Source: Brenneria nigrifluens DSM 30175 = ATCC 13028 (GTDB lineage: Bacteria; Pseudomonadota; Gammaproteobacteria; Enterobacterales; Enterobacteriaceae). From it: a stretch of 64,000 nucleotides of DNA. The stretch's first letter is position 1; each line of letters starts with the position of its first letter. Both the position numbers and the translations under genes were made by a program. This document shows positions 35,400 through 44,129 of this stretch, one piece after another. The notes under the pieces were generated by a model, which made no database searches, had not been told where the DNA came from, and worked only from the letters and a program-made list of their open reading frames with translations. Location of the stretch: positions 310,001-374,000 of the forward strand of contig NZ_CP034036.1 in the NCBI RefSeq assembly GCF_005484965.1, written 5' to 3'.

Positions 35400-36651
35400 C
35401 GCGGTTATTATCGGCGGCGGGCTGGCGGGGTTGACCTGCGGCATCAGGCTGTCCGAGCAGGGCAAACGTTGCGCTATCGTCAGCGCCGGGCAAAGCGCCC
35501 TGCATTTTTCTTCGGGCGCTCTGGATTTGCTCGCCAGTCTGCCGGACGGGCAGGCCGTCGACCAACCGCTAAGCGCGCTGGATGAGCTGGCCCGGCAGGC
35601 GCCTCGCCATCCCTATGCGCTGATGGGCGCCGAGCGGATCGCCGCCCTGTTGCCGGAAGCTCAGGCGCTGCTGGTTCGCTGCGCCATGCCGATGCTGGGA
35701 GACTATCGGCACAATCATCTGCGGATGACGCCGCTGGGCAAGTTTCGCCCCTGCTGGCTCAGCCAGCCGGACAGCGTGACCCGCGGCCTGACCGGCACCG
35801 CCCGCTGGGAGCGTCCGCTGGTGGCCGGTATTGAAGGCTTTCTGGATTTCCAGTCGCGTATTGTGGCCGGGACGCTGCAGTCGCAGGGCATCGCCGCCCG
35901 CAGCGATGATGTCAAACTGCCGGTGCTGGATCGGCTGCGCCGCAACCCCAGCGAGTTCCGGGCGGTGAATATTTCCCGGGTGCTCGATCTGCCGGAAAAT
36001 CTGGCGGCGCTGGCGGAAGAGCTGACGGTATCCGCCAGCGGCAATGATGCGGTGATCATGCCCGCCTGTCTGGGGCTGGATGGAGCGGCGGCGCTGGACG
36101 GGCTGCGCCAGGCGCTCGGCAAGCCGCTGCTGCTGTTGCCGACGTTGCCGCCTTCGTTGCCGGGGTTGCGTTTGCATCAGGCGCTGTTGCGCCGCTTTCG
36201 CCAACAGGGTGGGATCGTCATGCCGGGCGATCGGGTGGAACGCGCCGTGCTGGAAGCGCAGGGCGCCGCGCTCTATACCCGTAACCACCGCGATATTCCG
36301 CTGCGGGCGCGACACCTGGTGCTGGCCAGCGGCAGTTTCTTCAGCAACGGTCTGCTGGCGCGCTTCGACCGGGTTAGCGAGCCGGTGTTCGGGCTGGATG
36401 TTCGCTTCGCGGCCCGGCGGGAGGAGTGGAGCCGGCAGGATGTGTTCGCCGCCCAGCCTTACCGGCAATTCGGCGTGATAACCGATGACAACCTGCGCCC
36501 CGCCATCGCCGGCAAAACGGCGGATAACCTGTATGCCGTCGGCGCGGTGCTGGAAGGGTTCGATCCCATTGCGCAGGGGTGCGGCGCGGGCGTATCGCTG
36601 CTCAGCGCGCTGTATGTCGCCGACCTGATACTGCGGGAGGACAACCAATGA
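35389..36651 (+). CDS. glpB: Anaerobic glycerol-3-phosphate dehydrogenase subunit B
   Basis: A 420-residue flavoprotein subunit. It begins MRYDAVIIGGGLAGLTCGIR, a dinucleotide-binding motif, followed by the conserved GQSALHFSSGALDLL. It may bind FMN and helps pass electrons in the GlpABC complex. It overlaps the end of glpA by 11 bases and its TGA overlaps the glpC ATG by four bases, so the three are coupled. Confidence 0.95.
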   Translation: MRYDAVIIGGGLAGLTCGIRLSEQGKRCAIVSAGQSALHFSSGALDLLASLPDGQAVDQPLSALDELARQAPRHPYALMGAERIAALLPEAQALLVRCAMPMLGDYRHNHLRMTPLGKFRPCWLSQPDSVTRGLTGTARWERPLVAGIEGFLDFQSRIVAGTLQSQGIAARSDDVKLPVLDRLRRNPSEFRAVNISRVLDLPENLAALAEELTVSASGNDAVIMPACLGLDGAAALDGLRQALGKPLLLLPTLPPSLPGLRLHQALLRRFRQQGGIVMPGDRVERAVLEAQGAALYTRNHRDIPLRARHLVLASGSFFSNGLLARFDRVSEPVFGLDVRFAARREEWSRQDVFAAQPYRQFGVITDDNLRPAIAGKTADNLYAVGAVLEGFDPIAQGCGAGVSLLSALYVADLILREDNQ

Positions 36652-37856
36652 GCCTGCTTGACGATAACAGCTTTGAAAATTGCATCAAATGCACGGTTTG
36701 CACCACCTATTGTCCGGTATCGCGGGTTAATCCGCTCTATCCGGGGCCGAAACAGGCCGGGCCGGATGGCGAACGTCTGCGGCGCAAAGATCCCGCGCTG
36801 TATGACGAGGCGCTGAAGTACTGCACCAACTGTAAACGCTGCGAAGTGGCCTGTCCGTCGGACGTTAAAATCGGCGACATCATTCAGCGCGCGAAAGCCA
36901 ACTACAGCAGCCATAGGCCCACCTTGCGCGACGCCATTCTGAGCCATACCGATCTGATGGGGACGGTTTCCACCCCGTTTGCTCCGCTGGTGAATACGGC
37001 GACCGGCCTGAAACCAGTCCGTCAGCTACTGGATAAAGCCTTAAAAATCGACCATCGCCGTCAGTTGCCGAAATATTCCTTCGGCACCTTCCGCCGCTGG
37101 TATCGCCAGCAGGCGCAAAGACAGCAAGGCTACCCCGAGCAGGTCGCCTACTTTCACGGCTGCTACGTTAACTATAACCACCCCCAGTTGGGAAAAGACG
37201 TTGTGCGGATTTTTAACGCCATGAATATCGGCGTTCAACTGCTGAGCAAAGAAAAGTGCTGCGGCGTGCCGCTGATTGCCAATGGCTTTCACGATCGGGC
37301 AAGAAAGCAGGCGCGGGTGAATATTCAATCGCTGGACGAGGCGATCAACGGCAAGTCCATACCGGTGGTGGCGACGTCGTCCAGCTGCGCCTTTACCTTG
37401 CGCGATGAATATCCGCATCTGCTGGGCGTGGACACCGACCGCGTGCGCGATGGCATTGAACTGGCTACCCGGCGGCTGTACCGGCTATTGGAGGAAGAGG
37501 ACCGTGAACTGCCGTTGCGCGCGTTGCCGCTGCGGGTGGCCTATCACACCCCCTGCCATCTGGAAAAGATGGGCTGGACCGCCTACACGCTGGCGCTGCT
37601 GCAGCGCATTCCCGGTATCGAACTGACGGTGCTGGATTCCCAGTGCTGCGGCATTGCCGGCACCTACGGCTTCAAAAAGGAAAATTACGCCACCGCGCAG
37701 GGGATCGGCGCGCCTCTGTTTCGGCAGATCGAGGAGAGCGGCGCGGATGTGGTGATCACCGACTGCGAAACCTGCAAATGGCAAATCGAAATGTCCACCG
37801 GCAAGCCGTGCGAACACCCGATCACGCTGCTGGCGCGGGCGCTGATTGAGGCGTGA
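36648..37856 (+). CDS. glpC: Anaerobic glycerol-3-phosphate dehydrogenase subunit C
   Basis: A 402-residue iron-sulfur membrane-anchor subunit. Two [4Fe-4S] motifs are seen near the start (CIKCTVCTTYCPVS and CTNCKRCEVACPSD), then two CCG domains of the heterodisulfide-reductase type: SKEKCCGVPL with its partner FHGC, and DSQCCGIAGTYG with its partner PCH. The start at 36648 is fixed by the ATGA overlap with glpB. A hairpin GATGGGC-AGGGAA-GCCCATC follows the stop at 37862-37881, but no T run follows it. Confidence 0.96.
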   Translation: MSLLDDNSFENCIKCTVCTTYCPVSRVNPLYPGPKQAGPDGERLRRKDPALYDEALKYCTNCKRCEVACPSDVKIGDIIQRAKANYSSHRPTLRDAILSHTDLMGTVSTPFAPLVNTATGLKPVRQLLDKALKIDHRRQLPKYSFGTFRRWYRQQAQRQQGYPEQVAYFHGCYVNYNHPQLGKDVVRIFNAMNIGVQLLSKEKCCGVPLIANGFHDRARKQARVNIQSLDEAINGKSIPVVATSSSCAFTLRDEYPHLLGVDTDRVRDGIELATRRLYRLLEEEDRELPLRALPLRVAYHTPCHLEKMGWTAYTLALLQRIPGIELTVLDSQCCGIAGTYGFKKENYATAQGIGAPLFRQIEESGADVVITDCETCKWQIEMSTGKPCEHPITLLARALIEA

Positions 37857-37893
37857 GTGGAGATGGGCAGGGAAGCCCATCATAAAAAAATAC

Positions 37894-37923
37894 TTTACAG
37901 ACGCGAATGATAATGATTATTAT
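37894..37923 (+). promoter_or_regulatory. ryhB promoter with Fur box
   Basis: TTTACA (37894-37899) and TATTAT (37918-37923), 18 bases apart, make a plausible sigma-70 promoter. The Fur 7-1-7 element TGATAATGATTATTA (37908-37922) matches the consensus TGATAATNATTATCA at all but one informative base and overlaps the -10. Fe2+-Fur bound here would block RNA polymerase, so the RNA downstream is made when iron is scarce. Confidence 0.85.
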
Positions 37924-37929
37924 TGCACT

Positions 37930-38060
37930 GCTTTCCGGGGAAACCAACCGGAGGACCGGGTGGAGACATCCAGGTCACAGGGCGGTTTCTGCGAAGGCAC
38001 GACATTGCTCACATTGCTTCCAGTATTTATTTAGCCAGCTCGGGTGCTGGCTTTTTTTTT
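37930..38060 (+). ncRNA. ryhB: RyhB iron-regulated small RNA
   Basis: The stretch GCACGACATTGCTCACATTG (37997-38016), followed by CTTCCAGTATTTATTTAGCC, is the conserved Hfq-binding and mRNA-pairing core of enterobacterial RyhB. It ends in the terminator AGCCAGC-TCGGGT-GCTGGCT plus a run of nine T (38034-38060). RyhB pairs with mRNAs of non-essential iron proteins and promotes their decay. The start near 37930 is inferred from the promoter and gives about 130 bases, against about 90 in E. coli; the extra length is at the 5' end. In E. coli ryhB lies near yhhW-gntR too, beside yhhX and yhhY, which are missing here. Confidence 0.9.
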
Positions 38061-38245
38061 AGGCCATCCCTGCCCGTCCTCCCCTAACCGCCACTGCGTG
38101 ACGCTGAACTCAGCGTACTTACCCCGTTCTGATTTTTTGAACCGGGCGGTGAGTTTTTTGCGCTATCTTATTCCCGGCTACCCGTTAGACTTTGACTTAA
38201 AACCTATCCCATCAGGCTGCTAACGAAACGCGGGGAGAAACCGAC

Positions 38246-38941
38246 ATGATCGACGAACGTAAAGCGCAACAGCGCGGACATGCAAACCACGGCTGGCTTG
38301 ACAGCTGGCATACTTTCTCATTTGCCGATTATTATGAACCGGAGTTTATGGGCTTCTCGGCGCTGCGCGTTATCAATGAAGACCGGATTGAAGGCGGCAA
38401 AGGCTTCGGCACCCATCCGCATAAGGATATGGAAATCCTCACCTACGTTCTGGAAGGTACGGTGGAGCATCAGGACAGCATGGGCAACAAAGAACAGATT
38501 CAGGCCGGCGAGTTTCAGATCATGAGCGCCGGCAGCGGGATTCGCCATTCGGAATACAACGCCAGCCGTGATGCGTTGCTGCATCTGTACCAGATTTGGA
38601 TTATCCCGCAAAAAGCCGGGCTGACGCCGCGCTATGAACAGAAACGCTTCGATATGCCGCAGGGGCGCCAACTGGTGCTGTCGCCTGATGCCCGCGACGG
38701 CTCGTTGCAGGTTTTCCAGGACATGACGCTGTGGCGCTGGGCGCTGAAGCCGCAGGAACAGTCGATTTATCGGGTGCGGGCTGAACGCCGGATCTGGATC
38801 CAGGTGGTGCGCGGCAGCGTGGAGATTAACGGTCATCAGGCGGCAACCAGCGACGCGCTGGCCGTGTGGGATGAAGAAACCCTGTCGGTTCATGCCGATC
38901 AAGAGAGCGAAATCCTGCTGTTTGATTTACCGCCGGTATAA
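38246..38941 (+). CDS. yhhW: Pirin-family protein YhhW (quercetin 2,3-dioxygenase)
   Basis: A 231-residue bicupin. The metal-binding signature is THPHKDMEILTYVLEG near residues 57-72 with the further ligand in IRHSEYN. E. coli YhhW cleaves quercetin in vitro, but the natural substrate is uncertain. Sequence is close to E. coli YhhW from the NHGWLDSWHTFSF segment onward. It lies upstream of gntR in the same direction, its conserved place. Ribosome-binding site GGGGAG at 38233-38238. Confidence 0.95.
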   Translation: MIDERKAQQRGHANHGWLDSWHTFSFADYYEPEFMGFSALRVINEDRIEGGKGFGTHPHKDMEILTYVLEGTVEHQDSMGNKEQIQAGEFQIMSAGSGIRHSEYNASRDALLHLYQIWIIPQKAGLTPRYEQKRFDMPQGRQLVLSPDARDGSLQVFQDMTLWRWALKPQEQSIYRVRAERRIWIQVVRGSVEINGHQAATSDALAVWDEETLSVHADQESEILLFDLPPV

Positions 38942-39073
38942 GCGTCGAGGCATTAACGCATCCGGATCTTGCCGCGCCTCCCCATGGGCCGTCGTTGCGC
39001 AACGTTAAAATATACCCTGCGCGCTTTTTTTGCTAGACTTCCGCTCAATATTTTCAGGCGTGATCCGTGGCTA

Positions 39074-40069
39074 ATGAAGAAAAAAAGACCGGTTCTCCAG
39101 GATGTTGCCGACCGGGTCGGCGTGACGAAAATGACGGTAAGCCGTTATCTGCGCAATCCTGCTCAGGTCTCCGTGGCGTTGCAGGAAAAGATAGCCATAG
39201 CGCTTGACGAGCTGGGCTACATCCCCAATCAGGCGCCCAATATGCTTGCCAGCGCCACCAGCCGGGCGATCGGCGTGCTGCTGCCGTCGTTGACCAACCA
39301 GGTGTTTGCGCAGGTGCTGCGGGGGATTGAACGGGTTACCGAAGCGCAGGGCTATCAGACCATGCTGGCGCACTATGGGTATCACCCTGAAAAGGAAGAG
39401 CAGCGGCTGATGTCGTTGCTGGCCTATAACATCGACGGCCTGATTCTGTCCGACCGTTTGCATACCGAACGCACCCGTCAGATGATTGATGTGGCGGGTA
39501 TTCCGGTGGTGGAACTGATGGACTCGGTTTCTCCCTGCCTGGATATCGCGGTGGGGTTCGATAATTTTGAAGCGGCGCGGCAGATGACCCAGCATATGAT
39601 TGAACGGGGGCGCCGCCATGTGGTTTACCTCGGCGCGCGTCAGGACGAACGGACGATCATAAAATGCCGCGGCTATCAGCAGGCGATGCGGGATAACGGG
39701 CTGGCGAGCTATTGCGTGATGAGCGAGTTGGCCTCTTCCTATTCGCTGGGAGGGGAGTTATTGCGGCAGGCGCAGGCTGAGCATCCGCCGATCGACAGTA
39801 TTTTCTGTACCAACGACGATCTGGCCGTCGGCGCGATGTTCGAGTGTCAGCGTCAGGGATTGCGCGTGCCGCAAGATATGGGGATCGCCGGTTTTCACGG
39901 GCACGACATCGGTCAGGCAATGGTGCCGAAGCTGGCCAGCGTGCTTACCCCACGCGAGCGCATGGGGCAGATTGGCGCGGAGCGCCTGCTGGCGCGTTTG
40001 CGCGGCGAGCGGGTTGCGCCGGAGATGGTCGATGTCGGTTTCACCTTGTTGGATGGCGATAGCATTTAG
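39074..40069 (+). CDS. gntR: Gluconate operon repressor GntR (LacI family)
   Basis: A 331-residue LacI-family repressor. The helix-turn-helix is VLQDVADRVGVTKMTVSRYL (residues 7-26) with the hinge helix near PNMLASATSRAIGV, then a periplasmic-binding-protein-like gluconate-sensing domain. The start MKKKRPVLQDVAD is chosen because it matches the family; an upstream frame to 38969 is not protein-like. It represses gluconate uptake and phosphorylation genes; its operators are seen in tandem at 40670-40699. Confidence 0.96.
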   Translation: MKKKRPVLQDVADRVGVTKMTVSRYLRNPAQVSVALQEKIAIALDELGYIPNQAPNMLASATSRAIGVLLPSLTNQVFAQVLRGIERVTEAQGYQTMLAHYGYHPEKEEQRLMSLLAYNIDGLILSDRLHTERTRQMIDVAGIPVVELMDSVSPCLDIAVGFDNFEAARQMTQHMIERGRRHVVYLGARQDERTIIKCRGYQQAMRDNGLASYCVMSELASSYSLGGELLRQAQAEHPPIDSIFCTNDDLAVGAMFECQRQGLRVPQDMGIAGFHGHDIGQAMVPKLASVLTPRERMGQIGAERLLARLRGERVAPEMVDVGFTLLDGDSI

Positions 40070-40091
40070 CGCCAGTCCCCGCCGGACGATA

Positions 40092-40610
40092 TCACGCCCG
40101 CTGATGGCTGCGCAGCGCCTCAACGCAGCGGTTAACCACCTCTTCCATGCTGCCGTCGATATCTATCGTCAGCACATCCGGCTCGTCGCCGCCCGGTTCT
40201 TCCAGCGCGTCAAACTGGCTTTTGAGCAGTTCCGTCGGCATAAAGTGTCCGGCGCGGGCTTTATGCCGCGCCAGAATGATATCGAAACCGCCTTTCAGAT
40301 AGAGAAAGACCATCCCTTCATTGTCGCGGCGCAGGCGGTCGCGATAGCGTTTTTTTAATGCCGAACAGACGATGATGCCGATTTCATTCTTGTGAAACAG
40401 GCTATAGGCGGCGTCGTTCAGACGTTCCAGCCAGGGGGCGCGGTCTTCGTCATTCAGCGGCGTACCACCGGCCATTTTCTGAATATTGGCGCGGGGATGC
40501 AGATCGTCGCCGTCAATGAGTTTAGCCTGAATCGCCCGGGCGAACGCGGCGCCTACCGAAGATTTCCCGCTACCTGAAACGCCCATAAGAATAATGCTTT
40601 GGCCCGGCAT
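40092..40610 (-). CDS. gntK: Gluconokinase (thermoresistant type)
   Basis: A 172-residue kinase that phosphorylates gluconate to 6-phosphogluconate for the pentose-phosphate and Entner-Doudoroff pathways. The P-loop is GVSGSGKSS (residues 10-18), with DGDDLHP and the lid-like SALKKRYRDRLR following. In E. coli gntK follows gntR in the same direction and is co-transcribed with gntU; here it converges on gntR and diverges from the permease, so the locus has been inverted. Confidence 0.95.
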   Translation of the reverse strand: MPGQSIILMGVSGSGKSSVGAAFARAIQAKLIDGDDLHPRANIQKMAGGTPLNDEDRAPWLERLNDAAYSLFHKNEIGIIVCSALKKRYRDRLRRDNEGMVFLYLKGGFDIILARHKARAGHFMPTELLKSQFDALEEPGGDEPDVLTIDIDGSMEEVVNRCVEALRSHQRA

Positions 40611-40669
40611 AATTTGATCTCCATCCCAAAATGTAAATTAAATGAAACATATCAGTTCCCGATCTTAAC

Positions 40670-40699
40670 ATGTTACCCGTATCATGTTACCGGTATCAA
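40670..40699. promoter_or_regulatory. Tandem GntR operators
   Basis: Two near-identical 16-mers, ATGTTACCCGTATCAT (40670-40685) and ATGTTACCGGTATCAA (40684-40699), start 14 bases apart and share two bases. Both match the GntR operator ATGTTACC-S-GTAACAT at nearly every position. They lie between gntK and the permease, about 60 bases above the gntK start and about 70 above the permease start, and can repress both. Confidence 0.85.
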
Positions 40700-40706
40700 A
40701 TGGCAA

Positions 40707-40722
40707 TGTGACATATCTCACA
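40707..40722. promoter_or_regulatory. Perfect CRP-cAMP site of the gluconate locus
   Basis: TGTGA-CATATC-TCACA matches the CRP consensus at all ten informative positions. It lies eight bases beyond the second GntR operator and 48 bases before the permease ATG. Repression by GntR and activation by cAMP-CRP at adjoining sites fits gluconate use under catabolite control. Confidence 0.9.
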
Positions 40723-40769
40723 AACAATCAGTCATTCCATTCCACTGGGTGATTGAAAGGATAATAACC

Positions 40770-42146
40770 ATGACAGAAATAACATCTGCTTATAGTGCCG
40801 GCGTGCTGCTGCTGATTGCGGTAGGTGCAGTGGCCTTGTTACTCGTGCTGATTATGCGTTTTAAAATCCATGCTTTCCTGGCGCTGGTGTCAGTCAGCCT
40901 GGTGACCGCGCTGGTAACAAAAACGCCTTATGAAAATATCGTCCCTACGCTATTGAGCGGTTTCGGCAGTACGCTGGCGTCGGTCGCCTTGCTGGTCGGT
41001 CTGGGGGCGATGATTGGGCGTTTGCTGGAGATCACCGGCGGCGCCAATGTGTTGGCCGATACGCTGATCATTAAATTCGGCGAGCGCCATGCGCCGTTTG
41101 CGCTGGGTATTGCCTCATTGTTGTTCGGTTTCCCCATCTTTTTCGATGCCGGTCTGATCGTTATGCTGCCGATCATCTTTAGCGTGGCGAAGCGTTTCGG
41201 CGGCTCAACCCTGAAGTATGCGCTGCCCGCCGCCGGGGCATTCGCGGTGATGCATGCGTTATTGCCGCCTCATCCGGGGCCGGTTGCCGCCAGCGAACTG
41301 CTTGGCGCCAATATTGGTCTGCTGGTGATCGTCGGTCTGATTATCGCCTTTCCTACCTGGTATCTGGGCAGCTATCTGTTTGGTCTGTGGGCGGGTAAGA
41401 AGTTTCATTTACCGCTGCCTTCCACCTTTCTGGAAGAGGTCAAGGCCGATGAACAACATACGCCGCCTTCGTTTTTGGTGGTATTGAGCGTACTGCTGCT
41501 GCCGCTGGTATTGATCTTTCTCGATACCGGGCTGAACACGCTGACGGTTATGGGGATAATCAACGGCGACAACGCCTTGGTGCAGTTCCTGCGGATGCTG
41601 GGGAAAACCCCGGTGGCTCTGTTGATCACCGTACTGTTTTCTCTGATCATGTTCAGCGGACAGCATAGCCGCAGGCACCTTGATAAAGCCTGTGAAGGGG
41701 CGCTCGGGCCGGTGTGTTCCATTATTCTGGTCACCGGGGCCGGCGGTATGTTCGGCGGCGTATTGCGCGCCAGCGGGATCGGTACGGCGCTGGCCGATAT
41801 GCTGGCTGATAACGGTATGCCGGTGATTGTCGCCGCATTCGTGGTTTCCGCCGCGTTACGTATCGCCCAGGGGTCGGCCACCGTGGCGTTGACGACCACG
41901 GCGGCGCTGATGGCGCCGGCGGTGGCGGCGACCACCGGGCTGAGTCAGTTCGATCTGTGCTTTATCGTTATCGCCATTGCCGGCGGCGCGACGGTGCTAT
42001 CGCACGTTAACGACTCCGGCTTCTGGCTGGTCGGGCGTTTCCTGGAAATGGATGAGAAAACCACGCTGAAAACCTGGACGGTAATGGAAACGCTGATCGG
42101 CACCATTGCCTTCCTGCTGGCCGCGGTAGGCAGCGTTTTCCTCTGA
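40770..42146 (+). CDS. Gluconate:H+ symporter, GntP family
   Basis: A 458-residue permease with about twelve hydrophobic segments. GntP-family marks are LLPPHPGPVAASELLGANIG near residues 167-186 and the C-terminal SHVNDSGFWLVG. The start at 40770 (MTEITSAYSAGV) follows AAAGGA at 40756-40761. It pairs functionally with GntK and is under the shared GntR/CRP control region. I cannot tell from sequence alone whether it is the orthologue of GntT, GntU or GntP, or prefers idonate. Confidence 0.9.
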   Translation: MTEITSAYSAGVLLLIAVGAVALLLVLIMRFKIHAFLALVSVSLVTALVTKTPYENIVPTLLSGFGSTLASVALLVGLGAMIGRLLEITGGANVLADTLIIKFGERHAPFALGIASLLFGFPIFFDAGLIVMLPIIFSVAKRFGGSTLKYALPAAGAFAVMHALLPPHPGPVAASELLGANIGLLVIVGLIIAFPTWYLGSYLFGLWAGKKFHLPLPSTFLEEVKADEQHTPPSFLVVLSVLLLPLVLIFLDTGLNTLTVMGIINGDNALVQFLRMLGKTPVALLITVLFSLIMFSGQHSRRHLDKACEGALGPVCSIILVTGAGGMFGGVLRASGIGTALADMLADNGMPVIVAAFVVSAALRIAQGSATVALTTTAALMAPAVAATTGLSQFDLCFIVIAIAGGATVLSHVNDSGFWLVGRFLEMDEKTTLKTWTVMETLIGTIAFLLAAVGSVFL

Positions 42147-42155
42147 CGGTAATCA

Positions 42156-42177
42156 GACGGGGCCGCAGCGCCCCGTC
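42156..42177. terminator. Bidirectional terminator between the gluconate permease and yhgN
   Basis: GACGGGGC-CGCAGC-GCCCCGTC is a perfect eight-pair GC-rich stem with a six-base loop. It lies between two convergent genes, 10 bases after one stop and 4 bases after the other. GATTTAAAG follows on the plus strand. It likely ends both transcripts. Confidence 0.65.
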
Positions 42178-42180
42178 GAT

Positions 42181-42774
42181 TTAAAGCTTCATATACGCCC
42201 GTACGCCGTCCAGAAACATCTGCGTCGACAGCATCACCAGAATCAATCCCATCAGTTTCTCCAGCGCGCTGACGCCTTTCTCGCCCAGCAGCCGTAAAAA
42301 CAGGTTCGACATCAACAGAATGATGAAAGAGATCGCCCAGGCGATAAATAGCGCCAGCGTCAGGTGGGGCAACTGATTGGGATATTGGTGGGAAAGCAGC
42401 ATCAGCGCCGCCAGAATCGACGGGCCGGCCACCAGCGGGATCGCCAACGGCACCAGAAACGGCTCCTCCCCGGCGGGCAGGCCGGTGCTGCTGCCCTCCT
42501 TGGAGGGAAAGATCATGCGGATGGCGATCAGGAAAAGGATGATGCCGCCGGAAATCGATACCGTTTCGGTGCGCAGGTTAAGAAAAACCAGGATCCGCTC
42601 TCCGGCAAACAGAAAGGTCAGCATCAGCCCCAGGGCGATAAGCATCTCGCGGATCAGTACCACGCGTCGCCGCTTGGGATCCAGATGTTTCAGCACCGAC
42701 ATAAAGATAGGCAGGTTGCCGAGGGGATCCATAATTAGCAGCAACAGCACGGTTGCGGAGATCATTTCTGTCAT
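42181..42774 (-). CDS. yhgN: MarC-family membrane protein YhgN
   Basis: A 197-residue inner-membrane protein of the MarC family with six hydrophobic segments. It begins MTEMISATVLLLLIMDPLGN and carries the family-typical PLAIPLVAGPSILAALMLLS. The frame is open 14 codons upstream but the extension is not conserved. The function is unknown; the family was once linked to multiple antibiotic resistance without good evidence. Divergent from asd, as in E. coli. Confidence 0.93.
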   Translation of the reverse strand: MTEMISATVLLLLIMDPLGNLPIFMSVLKHLDPKRRRVVLIREMLIALGLMLTFLFAGERILVFLNLRTETVSISGGIILFLIAIRMIFPSKEGSSTGLPAGEEPFLVPLAIPLVAGPSILAALMLLSHQYPNQLPHLTLALFIAWAISFIILLMSNLFLRLLGEKGVSALEKLMGLILVMLSTQMFLDGVRAYMKL

Positions 42775-42924
42775 GGTGGTTTTTTGCTCCTGAAATCGAA
42801 TGCGGATGTACACCATCCTGCGCCACGGCGGCCATATTAGAATGACTGCTGAAAAACGTCTTACTATCGAATAAATTCACTTGCGACTTTGCGTACATTT
42901 TGTATGGTGGAAAGTCGTTACTCT

Positions 42925-42959
42925 TAATGTGTTTACTATCATAACTAATGTGTTTACTA
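42925..42959. repeat. 21-base-spaced direct repeat in the asd promoter region
   Basis: TAATGTGTTTACTA occurs twice, at 42925-42938 and 42946-42959, exactly two helical turns apart, 55-90 bases before the asd start. A regulator bound to both copies would face the same side of the helix. The element TACTAT within the first copy could also serve as a -10. Which of these roles applies is not clear from the sequence. Confidence 0.45.
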
Positions 42960-43013
42960 CACTAAGACGGCAGCCGTAATTCTTTTTGTTACCCCCAAGG
43001 CAGGACAGTTACC

Positions 43014-44117
43014 ATGAAAAATGTTGGTTTTATTGGCTGGCGCGGTATGGTCGGTTCGGTTCTCATGCAGCGCATGGTGGAAGAACGCGACTTCGACGCT
43101 ATCCGCCCGGTGTTCTTTTCCACTTCCCAGCACGGAGATCCAGCGCCGGCGTTGGGGGGGCAGCAAGGCGTATTGCAGGACGCCTACAATCTGGACGCGC
43201 TGCGCGCGCTGGATATCATCATCACCTGCCAGGGCGGCGATTATACCAATGAAGTCTATCCAAAGCTGCGTGAAAGCGGCTGGCAGGGCTATTGGATCGA
43301 CGCCGCCTCTTCCCTGCGCATGAAGGGCGAGGCGATTATCATCCTTGACCCGGTCAACCACGCGGTGATTAGGCAGGGGCTGGATAAAGGCGTGAAAACC
43401 TTTGTCGGCGGCAACTGTACCGTCAGCCTGATGCTGATGTCGCTCGGCGGCCTGTTCGCCAACGATCTGGTGGACTGGGTGTCCGTCGCCACCTATCAGG
43501 CGGCTTCCGGCGGCGGCGCGCGCCACATGCGCGAACTGCTGGTGCAGATGGGCATGCTGCATGGCGACGTGGCGAAAGAGCTTCAGGATCCGGCTTCGGC
43601 CATTCTGGATATCGAACGTAAAGTGACGGCGCTGACCCGCAGCGGCGCGCTGCCGAACGACAACTTCGGGGTGCCGCTGGCGGGCAGCCTGATCCCGTGG
43701 ATCGACAAACAGCTGGATAACGGCCAGAGCCGTGAAGAGTGGAAAGGCCAGGCGGAAACCAACAAGATCCTCGGCGGCAGCCGGACGATCCCGGTGGACG
43801 GCCTGTGCGTGCGCGTGGGCGCGCTGCGCTGCCACAGCCAGGCGTTTACCATCAAGCTGAAAAAAGATGTGGCGCTGCCGGAAATCGAACAACTGCTGGC
43901 CACCCATAACGACTGGGTGAAAGTGGTGCCTAACGATCGCGAAATCACGATGCGCGAACTGACCCCGGCGGCGGTGACCGGTACGCTCTCCACCCCGGTC
44001 GGGCGCCTGCGCAAACTGAATATGGGGCCGGAGTATCTGTCCGCCTTTACCGTCGGCGACCAGCTGCTGTGGGGAGCCGCTGAACCGCTGCGCCGTATGC
44101 TGCGCATCTTGCTCTAA
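43014..44117 (+). CDS. asd: Aspartate-semialdehyde dehydrogenase
   Basis: A 367-residue NADPH-dependent enzyme that reduces aspartyl phosphate to aspartate semialdehyde for lysine, diaminopimelate, threonine and methionine. The NADP motif is GWRGMVGSVLMQRM (residues 7-20), the catalytic Cys is in GGNCTVSLML near 133-142, and the proton-accepting His is in LRCHSQAF near 273-280. It is followed by a terminator and then by accessory genes instead of glgB. Confidence 0.98.
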   Translation: MKNVGFIGWRGMVGSVLMQRMVEERDFDAIRPVFFSTSQHGDPAPALGGQQGVLQDAYNLDALRALDIIITCQGGDYTNEVYPKLRESGWQGYWIDAASSLRMKGEAIIILDPVNHAVIRQGLDKGVKTFVGGNCTVSLMLMSLGGLFANDLVDWVSVATYQAASGGGARHMRELLVQMGMLHGDVAKELQDPASAILDIERKVTALTRSGALPNDNFGVPLAGSLIPWIDKQLDNGQSREEWKGQAETNKILGGSRTIPVDGLCVRVGALRCHSQAFTIKLKKDVALPEIEQLLATHNDWVKVVPNDREITMRELTPAAVTGTLSTPVGRLRKLNMGPEYLSAFTVGDQLLWGAAEPLRRMLRILL

Positions 44118-44129
44118 CCGCTGCGCGCT

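Noticed and set aside
37862..37881. Intrinsic terminator after glpC
   Set aside because: The stem GATGGGC/GCCCATC is good, but an A run, not a T run, follows on the transcribed strand, so intrinsic termination is not supported.
37846..38034. A 62-codon open frame after glpC
   Set aside because: It runs through the glpC end, the Fur box and most of the RyhB RNA. The conserved RNA core and terminator explain the sequence, and the peptide has no recognisable features.
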